Source: Halorussus vallis (GTDB lineage: Archaea > Halobacteriota > Halobacteria > Halobacteriales > Haladaptataceae). From it: DNA of 64,000 bases. A program made the translations under genes and the position numbers. The stretch covers positions 1,922,001 through 1,986,000 of the forward strand of contig NZ_CP100000.1 of NCBI RefSeq assembly GCF_024138165.1, read 5' to 3'. Below are positions 16,513-25,245 of this stretch, piece by piece. How positions within the stretch are numbered: the first letter of the stretch is position 1; each line of letters starts with the position of its first letter. Under the pieces are notes generated by a model. The model was not told where the DNA came from. It saw only the letters and a list, made by a program, of their open reading frames with translations, and searched no databases.

Positions 16513-16528
16513 ACAAAACTTATTTTGT
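16513..16528. promoter_or_regulatory. Second palindrome, over the ABC importer promoter
   Basis: ACAAAA and TTTTGT are separated by CTTA. The centre contains the only good TATA-like stretch (ACTTATTTT) before the importer start at 16558. Its likeness to the 16447 palindrome suggests one regulator acts on both arms. Confidence 0.5.
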
Positions 16529-16557
16529 GGGGCCGTGATGACACGGTACGGAAACGC

Positions 16558-17574
16558 ATGGCAAGCGAACACAACACGCGAGAGCGGGGAGAGCCGAGGT
16601 CCGCGCTCCTCGGGCGGATACGCCGAAACCGCTGGACCGGCCTGTTGGTGAACGTCACCCCCAGCGCGGTCTGGCTGTTCCTGTTCTTCCTCGTTCCCCT
16701 GGCCGTGATGTTCTACTACAGCTTCGGGCAACGCGGGGCGTTCGGCGAAGTGCTCGTCGCCCCGGAGTACCTGGGCCTCCAGCAGTACCGGCTCTTCTTC
16801 GTTCCCGACGACGCGTCGGTCTTTGAGGCGATCTGGTTCACGGTCGCGTGGGTCGTCGAGGCGGTGTTGCCCTTCGGGATCGAACTCGCCGCGGGCGAAC
16901 CCACGCCCTACGTCCAGTTGACGCTGAAGAGCATCGGGTTCGGCCTGGTGGCGACGCTGGTGGCGTTCGTCGTCGGTTATCCCGTCGCCTACTACGTGGG
17001 CCGCGTCGCGCCCGAGGAGTACCAGGACCTGCTACTGGTGCTGATAATCCTCCCGTTCTGGGCCTCGTTCCTCGTTCGAATCTACGCGATACAGATACTG
17101 CTGTCGGGCAACAGCGTGCTCACGAACGCTCTGGGCTTTCTCCCGTGGTTCCAGGCGGGTCAGTCGCTGATGAACTCCCGGTTCGCGGTTCTGGTCGGGT
17201 TGGTGTACATCTGGATTCCGTTCATGATACTCCCCGTGTACGCGAGCATCGAGGAGATAGACTTCACGCTGCGGGAGGCCGCCATGGACCTCGGCGCGAC
17301 GCGGTTCCAGGCGTTCCGTCGCGTGGTGTTCCCGCTGTCGATGCCGGGCGTCGTCGCCGGGAGCCTACTGGTATTCATCCCGAGCACCGGCGCGTACGTC
17401 ATCCCCGACCTGCTCGGGGGGACCGACAGCCAGATGATCGGTAACTTCATCGCCAACCAGTTCGGCGCCGCGGGCAACTGGCCGCTCGGCGCGGCCGGGT
17501 CGTTCACGCTGATGGGAATCATGCTGTTGGCCATCGCCATCTATCAGCGGTACGGGAGCGCTGATCTGGCGTGA
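16558..17574 (+). CDS. potB: Spermidine/putrescine-type ABC transporter permease (PotB-like)
   Basis: 338 residues; the start is at ATG 16558 (MASEHN), as an upstream GTG-type extension is short and unsupported. It is a six-span inner-membrane permease with the EAA loop ATPase-contact motif (LREAAMDLGATRFQAFRRVV at about 245-265). A loop of about 60 residues between spans 1 and 2 contains PDDASVFEAIWFTVAWVVE. It forms the membrane channel together with PotC. The gene heads a four-gene importer set and overlaps potC (GTGA at 17571-17574). The family is firm. Whether the solute is putrescine, spermidine or agmatine cannot be decided from the sequence. Confidence 0.9.
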   Translation: MASEHNTRERGEPRSALLGRIRRNRWTGLLVNVTPSAVWLFLFFLVPLAVMFYYSFGQRGAFGEVLVAPEYLGLQQYRLFFVPDDASVFEAIWFTVAWVVEAVLPFGIELAAGEPTPYVQLTLKSIGFGLVATLVAFVVGYPVAYYVGRVAPEEYQDLLLVLIILPFWASFLVRIYAIQILLSGNSVLTNALGFLPWFQAGQSLMNSRFAVLVGLVYIWIPFMILPVYASIEEIDFTLREAAMDLGATRFQAFRRVVFPLSMPGVVAGSLLVFIPSTGAYVIPDLLGGTDSQMIGNFIANQFGAAGNWPLGAAGSFTLMGIMLLAIAIYQRYGSADLA

Positions 17575-18416
17575 GCACCGAATCGAACCGGAGTCCGTTT
17601 GCGCGGTTGCGCTCGCGGGTGTTCGCCCGGAGCGGCGCGCTCCTGGCGGCCGAGACGGCGCTCGTCTACCTCTTCCTCTACGTCCCCATCGTGGTGCTCA
17701 TCGCGTTGTCGTTCAACGACTCGCGGTACGCCCTCGTCTGGCAGGGGTTCACGACGGAGTGGTACGAGGCGCTGCTGGCGGGCGAAACCGTCGCGCGCGT
17801 CAACCCCGATGCGGCCTGGTCGGCGTTGGTCCACTCCGTCGAGATAGCGCTCGTCACCGTGGTCGTCAGCGTCGTCTTCGGAACGATGCTGGCGTTCGCG
17901 CTCGACCGCTACGAGTTCCCCGGCAAGGCGTTGTTCACGGGCGTCGTCTACATGCCCATCATCATCCCGAGCATCGTGATGGGCATCTCGCTGCTGCTGT
18001 TCTTCAACATCGTCGGGATGACACTCGGCCTCCACACCGCCGCCATCGGTCACATCGCGTTCGACATCAGTTTCGTGGCCATCGTCGTCCTCGCGCGACT
18101 CCAGAGCTTCGACCGGACGCTGGAGGAGGCCGCCAAGGACCTCGGAGCGAACGAACTAGAGACGTTCCGGCACGTCACGCTGCCGCTGTTGAAACCCGGC
18201 ATCATGGCCGGCGCGCTGCTCGCGTTCGCGATGAGCTTCGACGACTTCGTGGTCACCTTCTTCATCATCGGCAACCAGAACACGCTCCCGATATTCTTCT
18301 TCTCGATGGTGCGTCAGGGCATCACGCCCGGCGTCAACGTCGTGGCGGCGCTCATCATCGTGGTCACGATGGGAATCGTGGCCGTCGCGCAGTGGTTCGA
18401 GGGGCCCATCTGGTAG
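17571..18416 (+). CDS. potC: Spermidine/putrescine-type ABC transporter permease (PotC-like)
   Basis: 281 residues starting at a GTG that overlaps the potB stop, a translational-coupling arrangement. It has six predicted membrane spans and the EAA loop LEEAAKDLGANELETFRHV near residue 185. The sequence TLPLLKPGIMAGALLAFAMSF is typical of PotC/PotI-type permeases, as is SFDDFVVTFF. It pairs with the PotB subunit in the membrane. It is followed by an A-rich stretch and then a TATA-rich region that may begin a separate transcript for the binding protein, a common arrangement that allows extra synthesis of the solute-binding subunit. Confidence 0.92.
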   Translation: MSTESNRSPFARLRSRVFARSGALLAAETALVYLFLYVPIVVLIALSFNDSRYALVWQGFTTEWYEALLAGETVARVNPDAAWSALVHSVEIALVTVVVSVVFGTMLAFALDRYEFPGKALFTGVVYMPIIIPSIVMGISLLLFFNIVGMTLGLHTAAIGHIAFDISFVAIVVLARLQSFDRTLEEAAKDLGANELETFRHVTLPLLKPGIMAGALLAFAMSFDDFVVTFFIIGNQNTLPIFFFSMVRQGITPGVNVVAALIIVVTMGIVAVAQWFEGPIW

Positions 18417-18453
18417 AAAAAATTTCGGAGTACCACCCTCAATATCCACAATC

Positions 18454-18464
18454 TTTATGTTATA
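18454..18464 (+). promoter_or_regulatory. Internal TATA-like promoter before the binding-protein gene
   Basis: TTTATGTTATA lies 29 bases before the GTG at 18493 and 38 bases before the ATG at 18502. It could give potD its own leaderless or short-leader transcript inside the importer operon. Confidence 0.45.
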
Positions 18465-18501
18465 CACGCGCATTTAGCCGAAAAGAGTCGGTGTGACAAA
18501 G

Positions 18502-19737
18502 ATGGTCAAGCAAGATAAGACTCGGGGCGACAGGCGAAGGTTCCTCAAGACGACGGGTTCGCTCGCGGCGGTCGGGCTGACCGGACTCGCGGGTTGTACC
18601 GGCGGCAACGGCGGCGAGGGCGGGCAGAACACCACGACCTCGACGACCGCCGGCGGGACGACCACGGCGGCGTCCGACGGCACGACCACCGCGGCCAGCA
18701 GCGACCCGCGTCAGAAGTACAACCTGAAGGAACTCGACTACAAGCTCGAGAATCAGCTCAACATCTTCCAGTGGGGCGACTACTGGCCGGACGGGACGGT
18801 CCAGGACTTCGAGAAGGCCTACGGCGTGAAGGTCAACGTCTCGAACTACGCCTCCAACGAGGAGATGTTCAACAAGCTCAAGGCCGGCGGAACCGCGCAG
18901 TACGACCTCATCTTCCCCAGCGACTACATGATCAACGTCCTGGTGAAACAGGGGATGATTCAGAAGCTGGACAAGAAGAAGATTCCCAACTACGGCAACC
19001 TCAGCAAGAAGTTCACCGACACGCCGTACGACCCCGACCCCGGGACGTACTCCGCGCCCTACCAGTGGGGAACTTCGGGCATCGGGTACAACAAGGAGAT
19101 GCTCGGCGGCGACGTGAGCATCAACTCCTGGGACGCGATGTGGAACCAGCAGTGGAAGGGCCAGATGACGATGCTCAACGACATGCGCGAAACCATCGGG
19201 GCGGCCCTGAAGCGACTCGGTTACTCGCTCAACACGAAGGACGAGGCCAAAATCGAGGAGGCGAAGGAGATGCTCGTCAAGCAGAAGAGCCTCCTGAAGA
19301 CCTACGACTCCTCGAACTTCACCACCAACCTCATCAACAAGCAGGCCAGCCCGGTCCACGGGTGGTCCGGCGGCGTGTTCCAGGCGTACTGGGAGACGCA
19401 CAAGAACGGCTCCTCGCCCATCGGCTACACGGTGCCCAAGGAGGGCGGAGTCATCTGGGTGGACAACGGCGCCATCACCAAGAAGGCCAAGCACCCGAAC
19501 GCCGCCCACGCGTTCATCAACTACTACCTGAACGCCAAGATAGGTGCTCGCATCACCAACTGGACCTACTACGGCAGTCCGAACGAAACCGCAGAGAAGC
19601 ACATCAGCGAGGACATCCTCAACAACAAGAGCATCTACCCGAGCCAGAAGACGATGAACCAACTCGAGTACATCCAGAACATCGGGCAGGCGACCCAGCT
19701 ATACAGTCGCGCGTGGACCGAGATACAGAACGCCTGA
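18502..19737 (+). CDS. potD: Tat-exported solute-binding lipoprotein of the polyamine importer (PotD-like)
   Basis: 411 residues from ATG 18502; a GTG nine bases upstream is an alternative start. The twin-arginine motif GDRRRFLKTTG and lipobox TGLAGC (Cys32) show export by Tat and lipid anchoring. A Gly/Thr-rich linker of about 35 residues follows. The mature domain begins near LNIFQWGDYWPDGTVQDFEK, with SDYMINVLVKQGMIQKLDK, the usual spermidine/putrescine-binding type I substrate-binding protein pattern. It captures the solute outside the cell for PotBC. It is less acidic and more Lys- and Asn-rich than its neighbours. The ligand could be putrescine, spermidine or a related cation. Confidence 0.9.
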   Translation: MVKQDKTRGDRRRFLKTTGSLAAVGLTGLAGCTGGNGGEGGQNTTTSTTAGGTTTAASDGTTTAASSDPRQKYNLKELDYKLENQLNIFQWGDYWPDGTVQDFEKAYGVKVNVSNYASNEEMFNKLKAGGTAQYDLIFPSDYMINVLVKQGMIQKLDKKKIPNYGNLSKKFTDTPYDPDPGTYSAPYQWGTSGIGYNKEMLGGDVSINSWDAMWNQQWKGQMTMLNDMRETIGAALKRLGYSLNTKDEAKIEEAKEMLVKQKSLLKTYDSSNFTTNLINKQASPVHGWSGGVFQAYWETHKNGSSPIGYTVPKEGGVIWVDNGAITKKAKHPNAAHAFINYYLNAKIGARITNWTYYGSPNETAEKHISEDILNNKSIYPSQKTMNQLEYIQNIGQATQLYSRAWTEIQNA

Positions 19738-19741
19738 TAGC

Positions 19742-20926
19742 ATGACGAGTTACGACGTTCGGCTCGACGGAATCACCAAGCGCTTCGGCGACGTAATCGC
19801 CGTCGACGACGTGAGCATCGACATCGAGTCGGGGAAGTTCCTCACGCTGCTCGGCCCGTCGGGTTGCGGCAAGACGACGCTGCTGCGGTGCATCGACGGG
19901 TTCGAGACGCCGTCGGAGGGCGGCGTGTACATCCGGGGCGAGCGGGTCAACGACGTCCCGCCGTTCGAGCGCGACACCAGCATGGTGTTCCAGTCCTACG
20001 CGCTGTTCCCGCACATGACGGTGGGCGAGAACGTCGCGTTCGGACTCCAGATGCAGGGCCTCCCGAAGAACCGGGCGACCGACGGCGGCACCGCGACCGA
20101 CGGCGGCACCGCCGCCGAGACGAGGTCCTCCCGACGGGGCGGCGTCGGCGGCGCGCTCAGGCGACTGGTCAGTCGAACCGGCAGCGAGGAGATAGACGCC
20201 CGCGTCGCCGAAGCGCTCGAACTCGTCGAACTGCCGGGCTACCAGGACCGGGACATCAGCGAACTCTCCGGCGGCCAGCAACAGCGGGTCGCGCTCGCGC
20301 GGGCGCTGGTGACGGAGCCGACCGTCCTGCTGCTCGACGAACCGCTCGGGGCGCTCGACCTGAAGCTCCGCAAGAACATGCAGGTCGAACTGAAGAACCT
20401 CCAGGAGGAGCTGGGAACCACCTTCGTCTACGTGACCCACGACCAGGAGGAGGCGCTGACGATGAGCGACGAGATCGCGGTGATGAACGACGGTCACCTC
20501 GAACAGCTCGGCACCGCGACCGAGATCTACGAGGAACCGGAGACGGAGTTCGTCGCGGACTTCATCGGCGAGACGAACCTCGTCCGGGGCTCGTACGCCG
20601 AGACGGCCGACGGCCCGGTCGTCGAGTCGAACGGATTCGAGTTCCGCGTCCCCCGCGAACCCGAGGCCGACGGCGAGGTTTCGTTCGCGGTCCGACCGGA
20701 GAAGATACGCCTCGGCGCGGAGGCCGAGGGGCTCGACAACGCCTTCGAGGCGGAGGTGGTCGACGAGATATACAAGGGCAACCTCGGGAAGTTCGAGGTG
20801 ACCCTGGAGAACGGCCAGCCGCTGACCGTCGACATGCAGATAACCGACCGCGGCGAGTACCTCTCGACCGGCCGCACGGTGACGGTCGGCTGGACGGCGG
20901 ACAATGCGGTCGTGCTGACCCGGTGA
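19742..20926 (+). CDS. potA: ABC transporter ATPase of the polyamine importer (PotA-like) with a linker insertion
   Basis: 394 residues. Walker A GPSGCGKTT is at 38-46, the Q-loop Gln at 84, the LSGGQ signature at 175-179, Walker B LLLDE at 196-200, and the switch His in THDQEEAL. After about residue 270 comes the TOBE/OB-fold regulatory domain of the MalK/PotA type (SFAVRPEKIRLG). It energises solute uptake by PotBC. Residues 111-148 are a Gly/Thr/Arg-rich low-complexity insertion, including a duplicated TDGGTA unit, in the helical subdomain just after the Q-loop, where PotA proteins normally have a short linker. It starts 4 bases after potD. Confidence 0.92.
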   Translation: MTSYDVRLDGITKRFGDVIAVDDVSIDIESGKFLTLLGPSGCGKTTLLRCIDGFETPSEGGVYIRGERVNDVPPFERDTSMVFQSYALFPHMTVGENVAFGLQMQGLPKNRATDGGTATDGGTAAETRSSRRGGVGGALRRLVSRTGSEEIDARVAEALELVELPGYQDRDISELSGGQQQRVALARALVTEPTVLLLDEPLGALDLKLRKNMQVELKNLQEELGTTFVYVTHDQEEALTMSDEIAVMNDGHLEQLGTATEIYEEPETEFVADFIGETNLVRGSYAETADGPVVESNGFEFRVPREPEADGEVSFAVRPEKIRLGAEAEGLDNAFEAEVVDEIYKGNLGKFEVTLENGQPLTVDMQITDRGEYLSTGRTVTVGWTADNAVVLTR

Positions 20927-20984
20927 CCGAGGAACCGACTTCGAATCGTTTCGGACGCAGTTATCGAACGACACCAGTTTTCAG

Positions 20985-22496
20985 ATGACAGAATACGACG
21001 ACTCACTGGCAGCGAATCACGAATCGGCCATCGAAGAGGCGACCCGCGACGTCGAGTTCGGCGTCGTGGTCGGCGGCGAAACCGCCGCGGCGGCGGACGG
21101 CGAGACGTTCGCCCCCGAGGACCCCGCCGTCGGGCGACCCATCGCCGACGTCGCGCGGGGCCGCGAGGCGGACGTCGACGACGCGGTGGCGGCCGCGACG
21201 GACGCGTACGAGGGCGAGTGGGGCGAGACGACGGCGATGGAGCGCGGCGACGCCATCCGGGAGTGGACGGCCGTCCTCCGGGACCACCTCGACGAACTCG
21301 CGCTCCTGGAGACCCTCGAAGTCGGAAAACCGCTGTACGCCGCGCGGGCGGACGTCGAAACCGGCATCGACTTCTTCGAGTACTACGCCGCGGCGGCGGC
21401 GGGCGAAGAGGGGTCGGTTCCCGAAGTCGGCGACGACTCGTTCGCGTACGTCCGCCGGGAACCCTACGGCGTGACCGGCCAGATACTCCCGTGGAACTAC
21501 CCGGTGCTCCTGATGGGCTGGAAGGTCGGCGCGGCGCTCGCGGCGGGCAACACGTCGGTGACCAAACCCGCCGAGCAGGCGCCGCTGGCGGTGATTCGGG
21601 CGGCACAGCTCGCCGAGGGTATCCTGCCGGACGGCGTGCTGAACGTCGTCCCCGGCTTCGGCGAGGAGGCCGGGGCGGCCGTCTCGGGCCACCGGGGAAT
21701 CCGAAAGGTGTCGTTCACCGGTTCCGTCCCGGTCGGCAGCGAGGTCATGCGGGCGGCGGCCGACGACGTGACGCCGGTCACGCTCGAACTCGGCGGCAAG
21801 AACCCGTTCGTGGTGTTCCCCGACGCCGACGTCGAGTCCGCCGCCGAAACCGCCGCGGTCGCCGGCCTCTACAACAACGGGCAGTCCTGCGACTCGGGCA
21901 CTCGCCTGCTGGTCCACGAGGACGTCGAAGACGAGTTCCTCGACCACTACCTCGACGCCGTCGAGTCCCGGACGGTCGGCGACCCCCTGCGGGACGCGAA
22001 CCAGGGGCCGCTCTGCTACGAGGCCCACCGCGAGAAAGTCGAGGAGTACGTCGAACTCGGCAAGGAGGAGGGCGCGACGGTGCTCGCCGGCGGCGGTCGG
22101 CCCGACGACGAGGAACTCGCCGACGGCTACTACGTCGAACCGACGGTTTTCGGCGACGTCGACCCGGAGATGCGCATCGCCCGGGAGGAGGTGTTCGGGC
22201 CGGTCCAGTTCGTCACCACCTTCTCGACCTACGACGAGGCCGTCGACATCGCCAACGACGTCGACTACGGTCTCACGGCCGGCGTGTTCACGACCGACGC
22301 CTCGCGGGCCCACCGCGCGGCCGCGGATATCGAGGCGGGGAGCATCTGGGTGAACCAGTACTTCGGCACCGTCCCCGGCACCCCGTTCGGCGGGTTCAAG
22401 CAGTCCGGCATCGGCCGGGAGTGCGGCAAAGAAGCGCTCTCGGAGTACACCCAGAGCAAGTCCGTCCACCTGGCGCTCGACGGCCCCGAACTCTGA
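20985..22496 (+). CDS. Aldehyde dehydrogenase (betaine aldehyde/aminobutyraldehyde type)
   Basis: 503 residues. The NAD-dependent aldehyde dehydrogenase fold is clear: ILPWNYPVLLM near 167, KPAEQAPL near 194, catalytic Glu268 in LELGGKNP, nucleophile Cys302 in NNGQSCDSG, and PFGGFKQSGIGRE near 465. The last segment and the overall length are typical of ALDH9-like betaine- or gamma-aminobutyraldehyde dehydrogenases. It directly follows the importer genes (58-base gap), so it probably oxidises the amino-aldehyde formed by deamination of the imported amine. A hairpin after the stop closes the importer transcript. The reaction is inferred from family plus context. Confidence 0.88.
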   Translation: MTEYDDSLAANHESAIEEATRDVEFGVVVGGETAAAADGETFAPEDPAVGRPIADVARGREADVDDAVAAATDAYEGEWGETTAMERGDAIREWTAVLRDHLDELALLETLEVGKPLYAARADVETGIDFFEYYAAAAAGEEGSVPEVGDDSFAYVRREPYGVTGQILPWNYPVLLMGWKVGAALAAGNTSVTKPAEQAPLAVIRAAQLAEGILPDGVLNVVPGFGEEAGAAVSGHRGIRKVSFTGSVPVGSEVMRAAADDVTPVTLELGGKNPFVVFPDADVESAAETAAVAGLYNNGQSCDSGTRLLVHEDVEDEFLDHYLDAVESRTVGDPLRDANQGPLCYEAHREKVEEYVELGKEEGATVLAGGGRPDDEELADGYYVEPTVFGDVDPEMRIAREEVFGPVQFVTTFSTYDEAVDIANDVDYGLTAGVFTTDASRAHRAAADIEAGSIWVNQYFGTVPGTPFGGFKQSGIGRECGKEALSEYTQSKSVHLALDGPEL

Positions 22497-22524
22497 ATCC
22501 GTTCGGTCCGTCTCCGGTCCGGGT

Positions 22525-22555
22525 GTCACGCCCCGGGCCCGGTGCGTTGCGTGAC
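22525..22555 (+). terminator. Hairpin after the first aldehyde dehydrogenase gene
   Basis: GTCACGC (22525-22531) pairs with GCGTGAC (22549-22555) around a GC-rich loop containing the nested palindrome CCGGGCCCGG. It is probably the end of the importer/ALDH transcript. Confidence 0.45.
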
Positions 22556-22679
22556 GAAACGCCGAGCGGTCCGGGACGACTTCGACCCTTCGCCACGATA
22601 GACGAAGTCTTTCCGACTTATGCGCGTTTTCTCAGAAAGATTTTTGGCTCCGGTGCCCATTCGATAGAGTGACTCACGC

Positions 22680-24104
22680 ATGAGACAGCTCTACATAGAC
22701 GGCGAATGGGTCGACGCCGAGTCCGGCGAGGGCATCGAGGTCGAATCGCCCGTCGACGGCGAGGTCATCGACACCGTCCCCGATGCGTCCGCCCAGGACG
22801 TACGGAAGGCGGTCGAAGCCGCGCGGCGCGCCGAGCGCGAACTCCAGGAGATGACCGCGTTCGAACGCGCGGCGGTGCTCGACGAGGTGACCGACTACTT
22901 CGAGGAGCACGAGGACGAGATCGCCGAGCTCATCACCCGAGAGGAGGGGAAACCGCTCCACGAGTCCTACGAAGAAACCGAGTACGTCATCGAGTCGAGC
23001 GACGACTACGCCCACGACGCCATCCGGCTGTTCGGCGACGTGGTTCCCTCGGAGTTCCGGGGCCGGTTCGCCTACACCCAGCGCGAACCCTACGGCCCCT
23101 GTGCGGTCATCAGCCCGTGGAACTTCCCGCTGGAGGTGCCGGGTGGCTCCATCTACTCGGCCATCGCCACCGCGAACCCCGTGGTGTTCAAGCCCGCCGA
23201 GGAGACGCCGCTGACCGCCTACCACATCGCGAAGGCGTTCGACCAGTCGAGTCTCCCGGACGGGGCGTTCAACCTCGTCACGGGCGCGGGCGAAACCGGC
23301 CAGTCGCTGGTCGAACACCAGGATATCCGGCTCATCGCGTTCACCGGGAGCACGGAGGTCGGCCAGCAGATCGCCAGGACCGCGGCCGACCGAAACGCCC
23401 AGTGCCTGCTGGAGATGGGCGGCAAGGACCCCATCCTCGTACTCGACGACGCCGACGTCGACCACGCCGCCGAGAGCATCGTGATGGGGAGCAACTGGAA
23501 CGCCGGCCAGGTCTGCTGCGGCACCGAGCGCGTCATCGCCACCGAAGGCGTCCACGACGAACTCGTCGACGCGGTGGTCGAGAAGACCGAGGCGCTCGAA
23601 CTCGGCGACCCCTTCGAGGAGGGGACCGACGTCGGCCCGATGGTGTCCGAGCGCATCCAGCGGAAGGTCAAGGACCACGTCGACGCCGCGGTCGAGCAGG
23701 GCGGGAAACTGCTGACTGGCGGCGGCACCGACGGACTGTTCTTCGACCCGGCGGTCGTCGACGGCGTGACCGAGGAGATGGACATCGCCCGCGAGGAGAC
23801 GTTCGGGCCGGTGACGCCCGTCATCTCCGTCGACAGCTACGAGGAGGCCATCGAGGTGGCCAACCGGTCGCGGTACGGCCTCCAGGCCGCCATCTTCACC
23901 GACTCGCTCGAGCGGGCGCACGACGCGGCGAATCGGCTCAAGGCGGGCGGCGTGTTCGTCAACGAGACCAACAACTACTGGGAGCGACTGCTCCCGTTCG
24001 GCGGCTACGGCGAGAGCGGGTCGGGCGGCCGGTACGGCAGCAAGTGGCACCTCGAAGCGATGACCCAGACGAAGGCGGTCATGATGAACTACAAGGATTA
24101 CTGA
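22680..24104 (+). CDS. Aldehyde dehydrogenase (succinate-semialdehyde/aldehyde type)
   Basis: 474 residues. Motifs: SPWNFPLEVPGG near 145, FKPAEETPLTAYH near 170, catalytic Glu245 in LLEMGGKDP, nucleophile Cys279 in NAGQVCCG, and LLPFGGYGESGSGG near 440. The length, the compact N-terminus and the C-terminal segment resemble archaeal glyceraldehyde-, lactaldehyde- and succinate-semialdehyde dehydrogenases. It begins a new transcript (T-rich TATA-like stretch AGATTTTT about 26-33 bases upstream). The next gene starts one base after its stop, so the pair is tightly coupled. Oxidation of a semialdehyde from aminotransferase action is the likely role; the exact semialdehyde is unknown. Confidence 0.87.
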   Translation: MRQLYIDGEWVDAESGEGIEVESPVDGEVIDTVPDASAQDVRKAVEAARRAERELQEMTAFERAAVLDEVTDYFEEHEDEIAELITREEGKPLHESYEETEYVIESSDDYAHDAIRLFGDVVPSEFRGRFAYTQREPYGPCAVISPWNFPLEVPGGSIYSAIATANPVVFKPAEETPLTAYHIAKAFDQSSLPDGAFNLVTGAGETGQSLVEHQDIRLIAFTGSTEVGQQIARTAADRNAQCLLEMGGKDPILVLDDADVDHAAESIVMGSNWNAGQVCCGTERVIATEGVHDELVDAVVEKTEALELGDPFEEGTDVGPMVSERIQRKVKDHVDAAVEQGGKLLTGGGTDGLFFDPAVVDGVTEEMDIAREETFGPVTPVISVDSYEEAIEVANRSRYGLQAAIFTDSLERAHDAANRLKAGGVFVNETNNYWERLLPFGGYGESGSGGRYGSKWHLEAMTQTKAVMMNYKDY

Positions 24105-24105
24105 G

Positions 24106-25242
24106 ATGAAGGTAGCTGCACTCGGTGGCTGCGGCGCGATGGGCCGGGCCACCTCCTGGGAACTGGCGACGAACGACGCGGTAGACGACCTGCTCATCGC
24201 CGATGCCGACGTCGACGCCGCCGAGGAGTTCGCCGACGAACTCCCCGGCGACGTCGACACCGCGAGGGTCGACGTGACCGACCACGACGCGCTCGTGGAA
24301 GTACTCGCGGACGCCGACGTGGTGGCGAACGCGCTCCCCTACGCGTTCAACCTCGACGTGATGGAGGCCTGCCTGGAAGCCGACGCCCACTACCTCGACC
24401 TGGGCGGCCTCTACCACAAGACACAGGACCAACTCGAACTGGACGAGGCGTTCGACAAGGCGGACCTGACCGCCGTCCTCGGCATCGGCGCGAGTCCCGG
24501 CCTGACGAACGTCGCGGCCGCGTGGGGCGCGAGCCACCTCGACCGGGTCGACGCGGTCCACATCCGAACCGGCGCGAAGGGCGGCGGCGAGGGGTTCGCC
24601 TACTCGGCGAAGACCATCCTGGACGAACTCACGATGAACCCCATCGTCTGGGAGGGCGGCGAGTACGAGGAGCTAGAACCGCTCTCGGGCCGCGAGACGT
24701 ACACCATGCCCGACCCCGTCGGCGAAGTCGAGGGGTTCCACAGCATCCACTCCGAACTGGCGACGATGCCATACACCTTCGAGGGCGTCGAGACGGTCGA
24801 CTTCCGGGTGGCGTTCTCGCCCGACCTCGTCGATATCTGCGACGTGCTCATCGGCCTGAACCTCACGAGCGAGGAGGAGATCGAGTTCGAGGGCGCGACG
24901 TTCAGCCCCCGGGAGTTCCTCGACTGGCACCTCGACCGCCAGCCCAAACCCGGCGCGGTCGAGGAGTGGAAGTCGTTCCGCGTCGACGTGACCGGCGAAG
25001 AGGACGGCGCGGACGCCCACTACCGGTACGAAGTCGTCGTCGAGTCCCGACTCGACGACTGGGGCCTGAAGGCCACCGCCGTCTGGACCGGCGTCCCGAT
25101 GGGCATCGCGGCCGAAGTGGTCGGTCGCGGGGAGGCGCTCGACACCGGCGCGAAACCCCCCGAGGAACTGCTCGCCCCCGAGGATTTCGTCGACGAACTC
25201 CGCGAGCGCGACATCGACATCCGGGAGACGAGGGTGGAGTGA
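24106..25242 (+). CDS. Saccharopine dehydrogenase-fold oxidoreductase (lysine 6-dehydrogenase-like)
   Basis: 378 residues. The N-terminal Rossmann motif is KVAALGGCGAMGRATSWEL, with LIADADV binding the adenine ribose. A conserved SPGLTNVAA segment lies near 130. This is the saccharopine dehydrogenase/lysine 6-dehydrogenase/carboxynorspermidine synthase superfamily, all acting on amino-acid C-N bonds. At about 380 residues it fits lysine 6-dehydrogenase best, but carboxynorspermidine-type enzymes are also possible. It is coupled to an aldehyde dehydrogenase on each side (gaps of 1 and 3 bases), which fits production of an amino-semialdehyde followed by its oxidation. The substrate is inferred. 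Confidence 0.8.
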   Translation: MKVAALGGCGAMGRATSWELATNDAVDDLLIADADVDAAEEFADELPGDVDTARVDVTDHDALVEVLADADVVANALPYAFNLDVMEACLEADAHYLDLGGLYHKTQDQLELDEAFDKADLTAVLGIGASPGLTNVAAAWGASHLDRVDAVHIRTGAKGGGEGFAYSAKTILDELTMNPIVWEGGEYEELEPLSGRETYTMPDPVGEVEGFHSIHSELATMPYTFEGVETVDFRVAFSPDLVDICDVLIGLNLTSEEEIEFEGATFSPREFLDWHLDRQPKPGAVEEWKSFRVDVTGEEDGADAHYRYEVVVESRLDDWGLKATAVWTGVPMGIAAEVVGRGEALDTGAKPPEELLAPEDFVDELRERDIDIRETRVE

Positions 25243-25245
25243 GCC

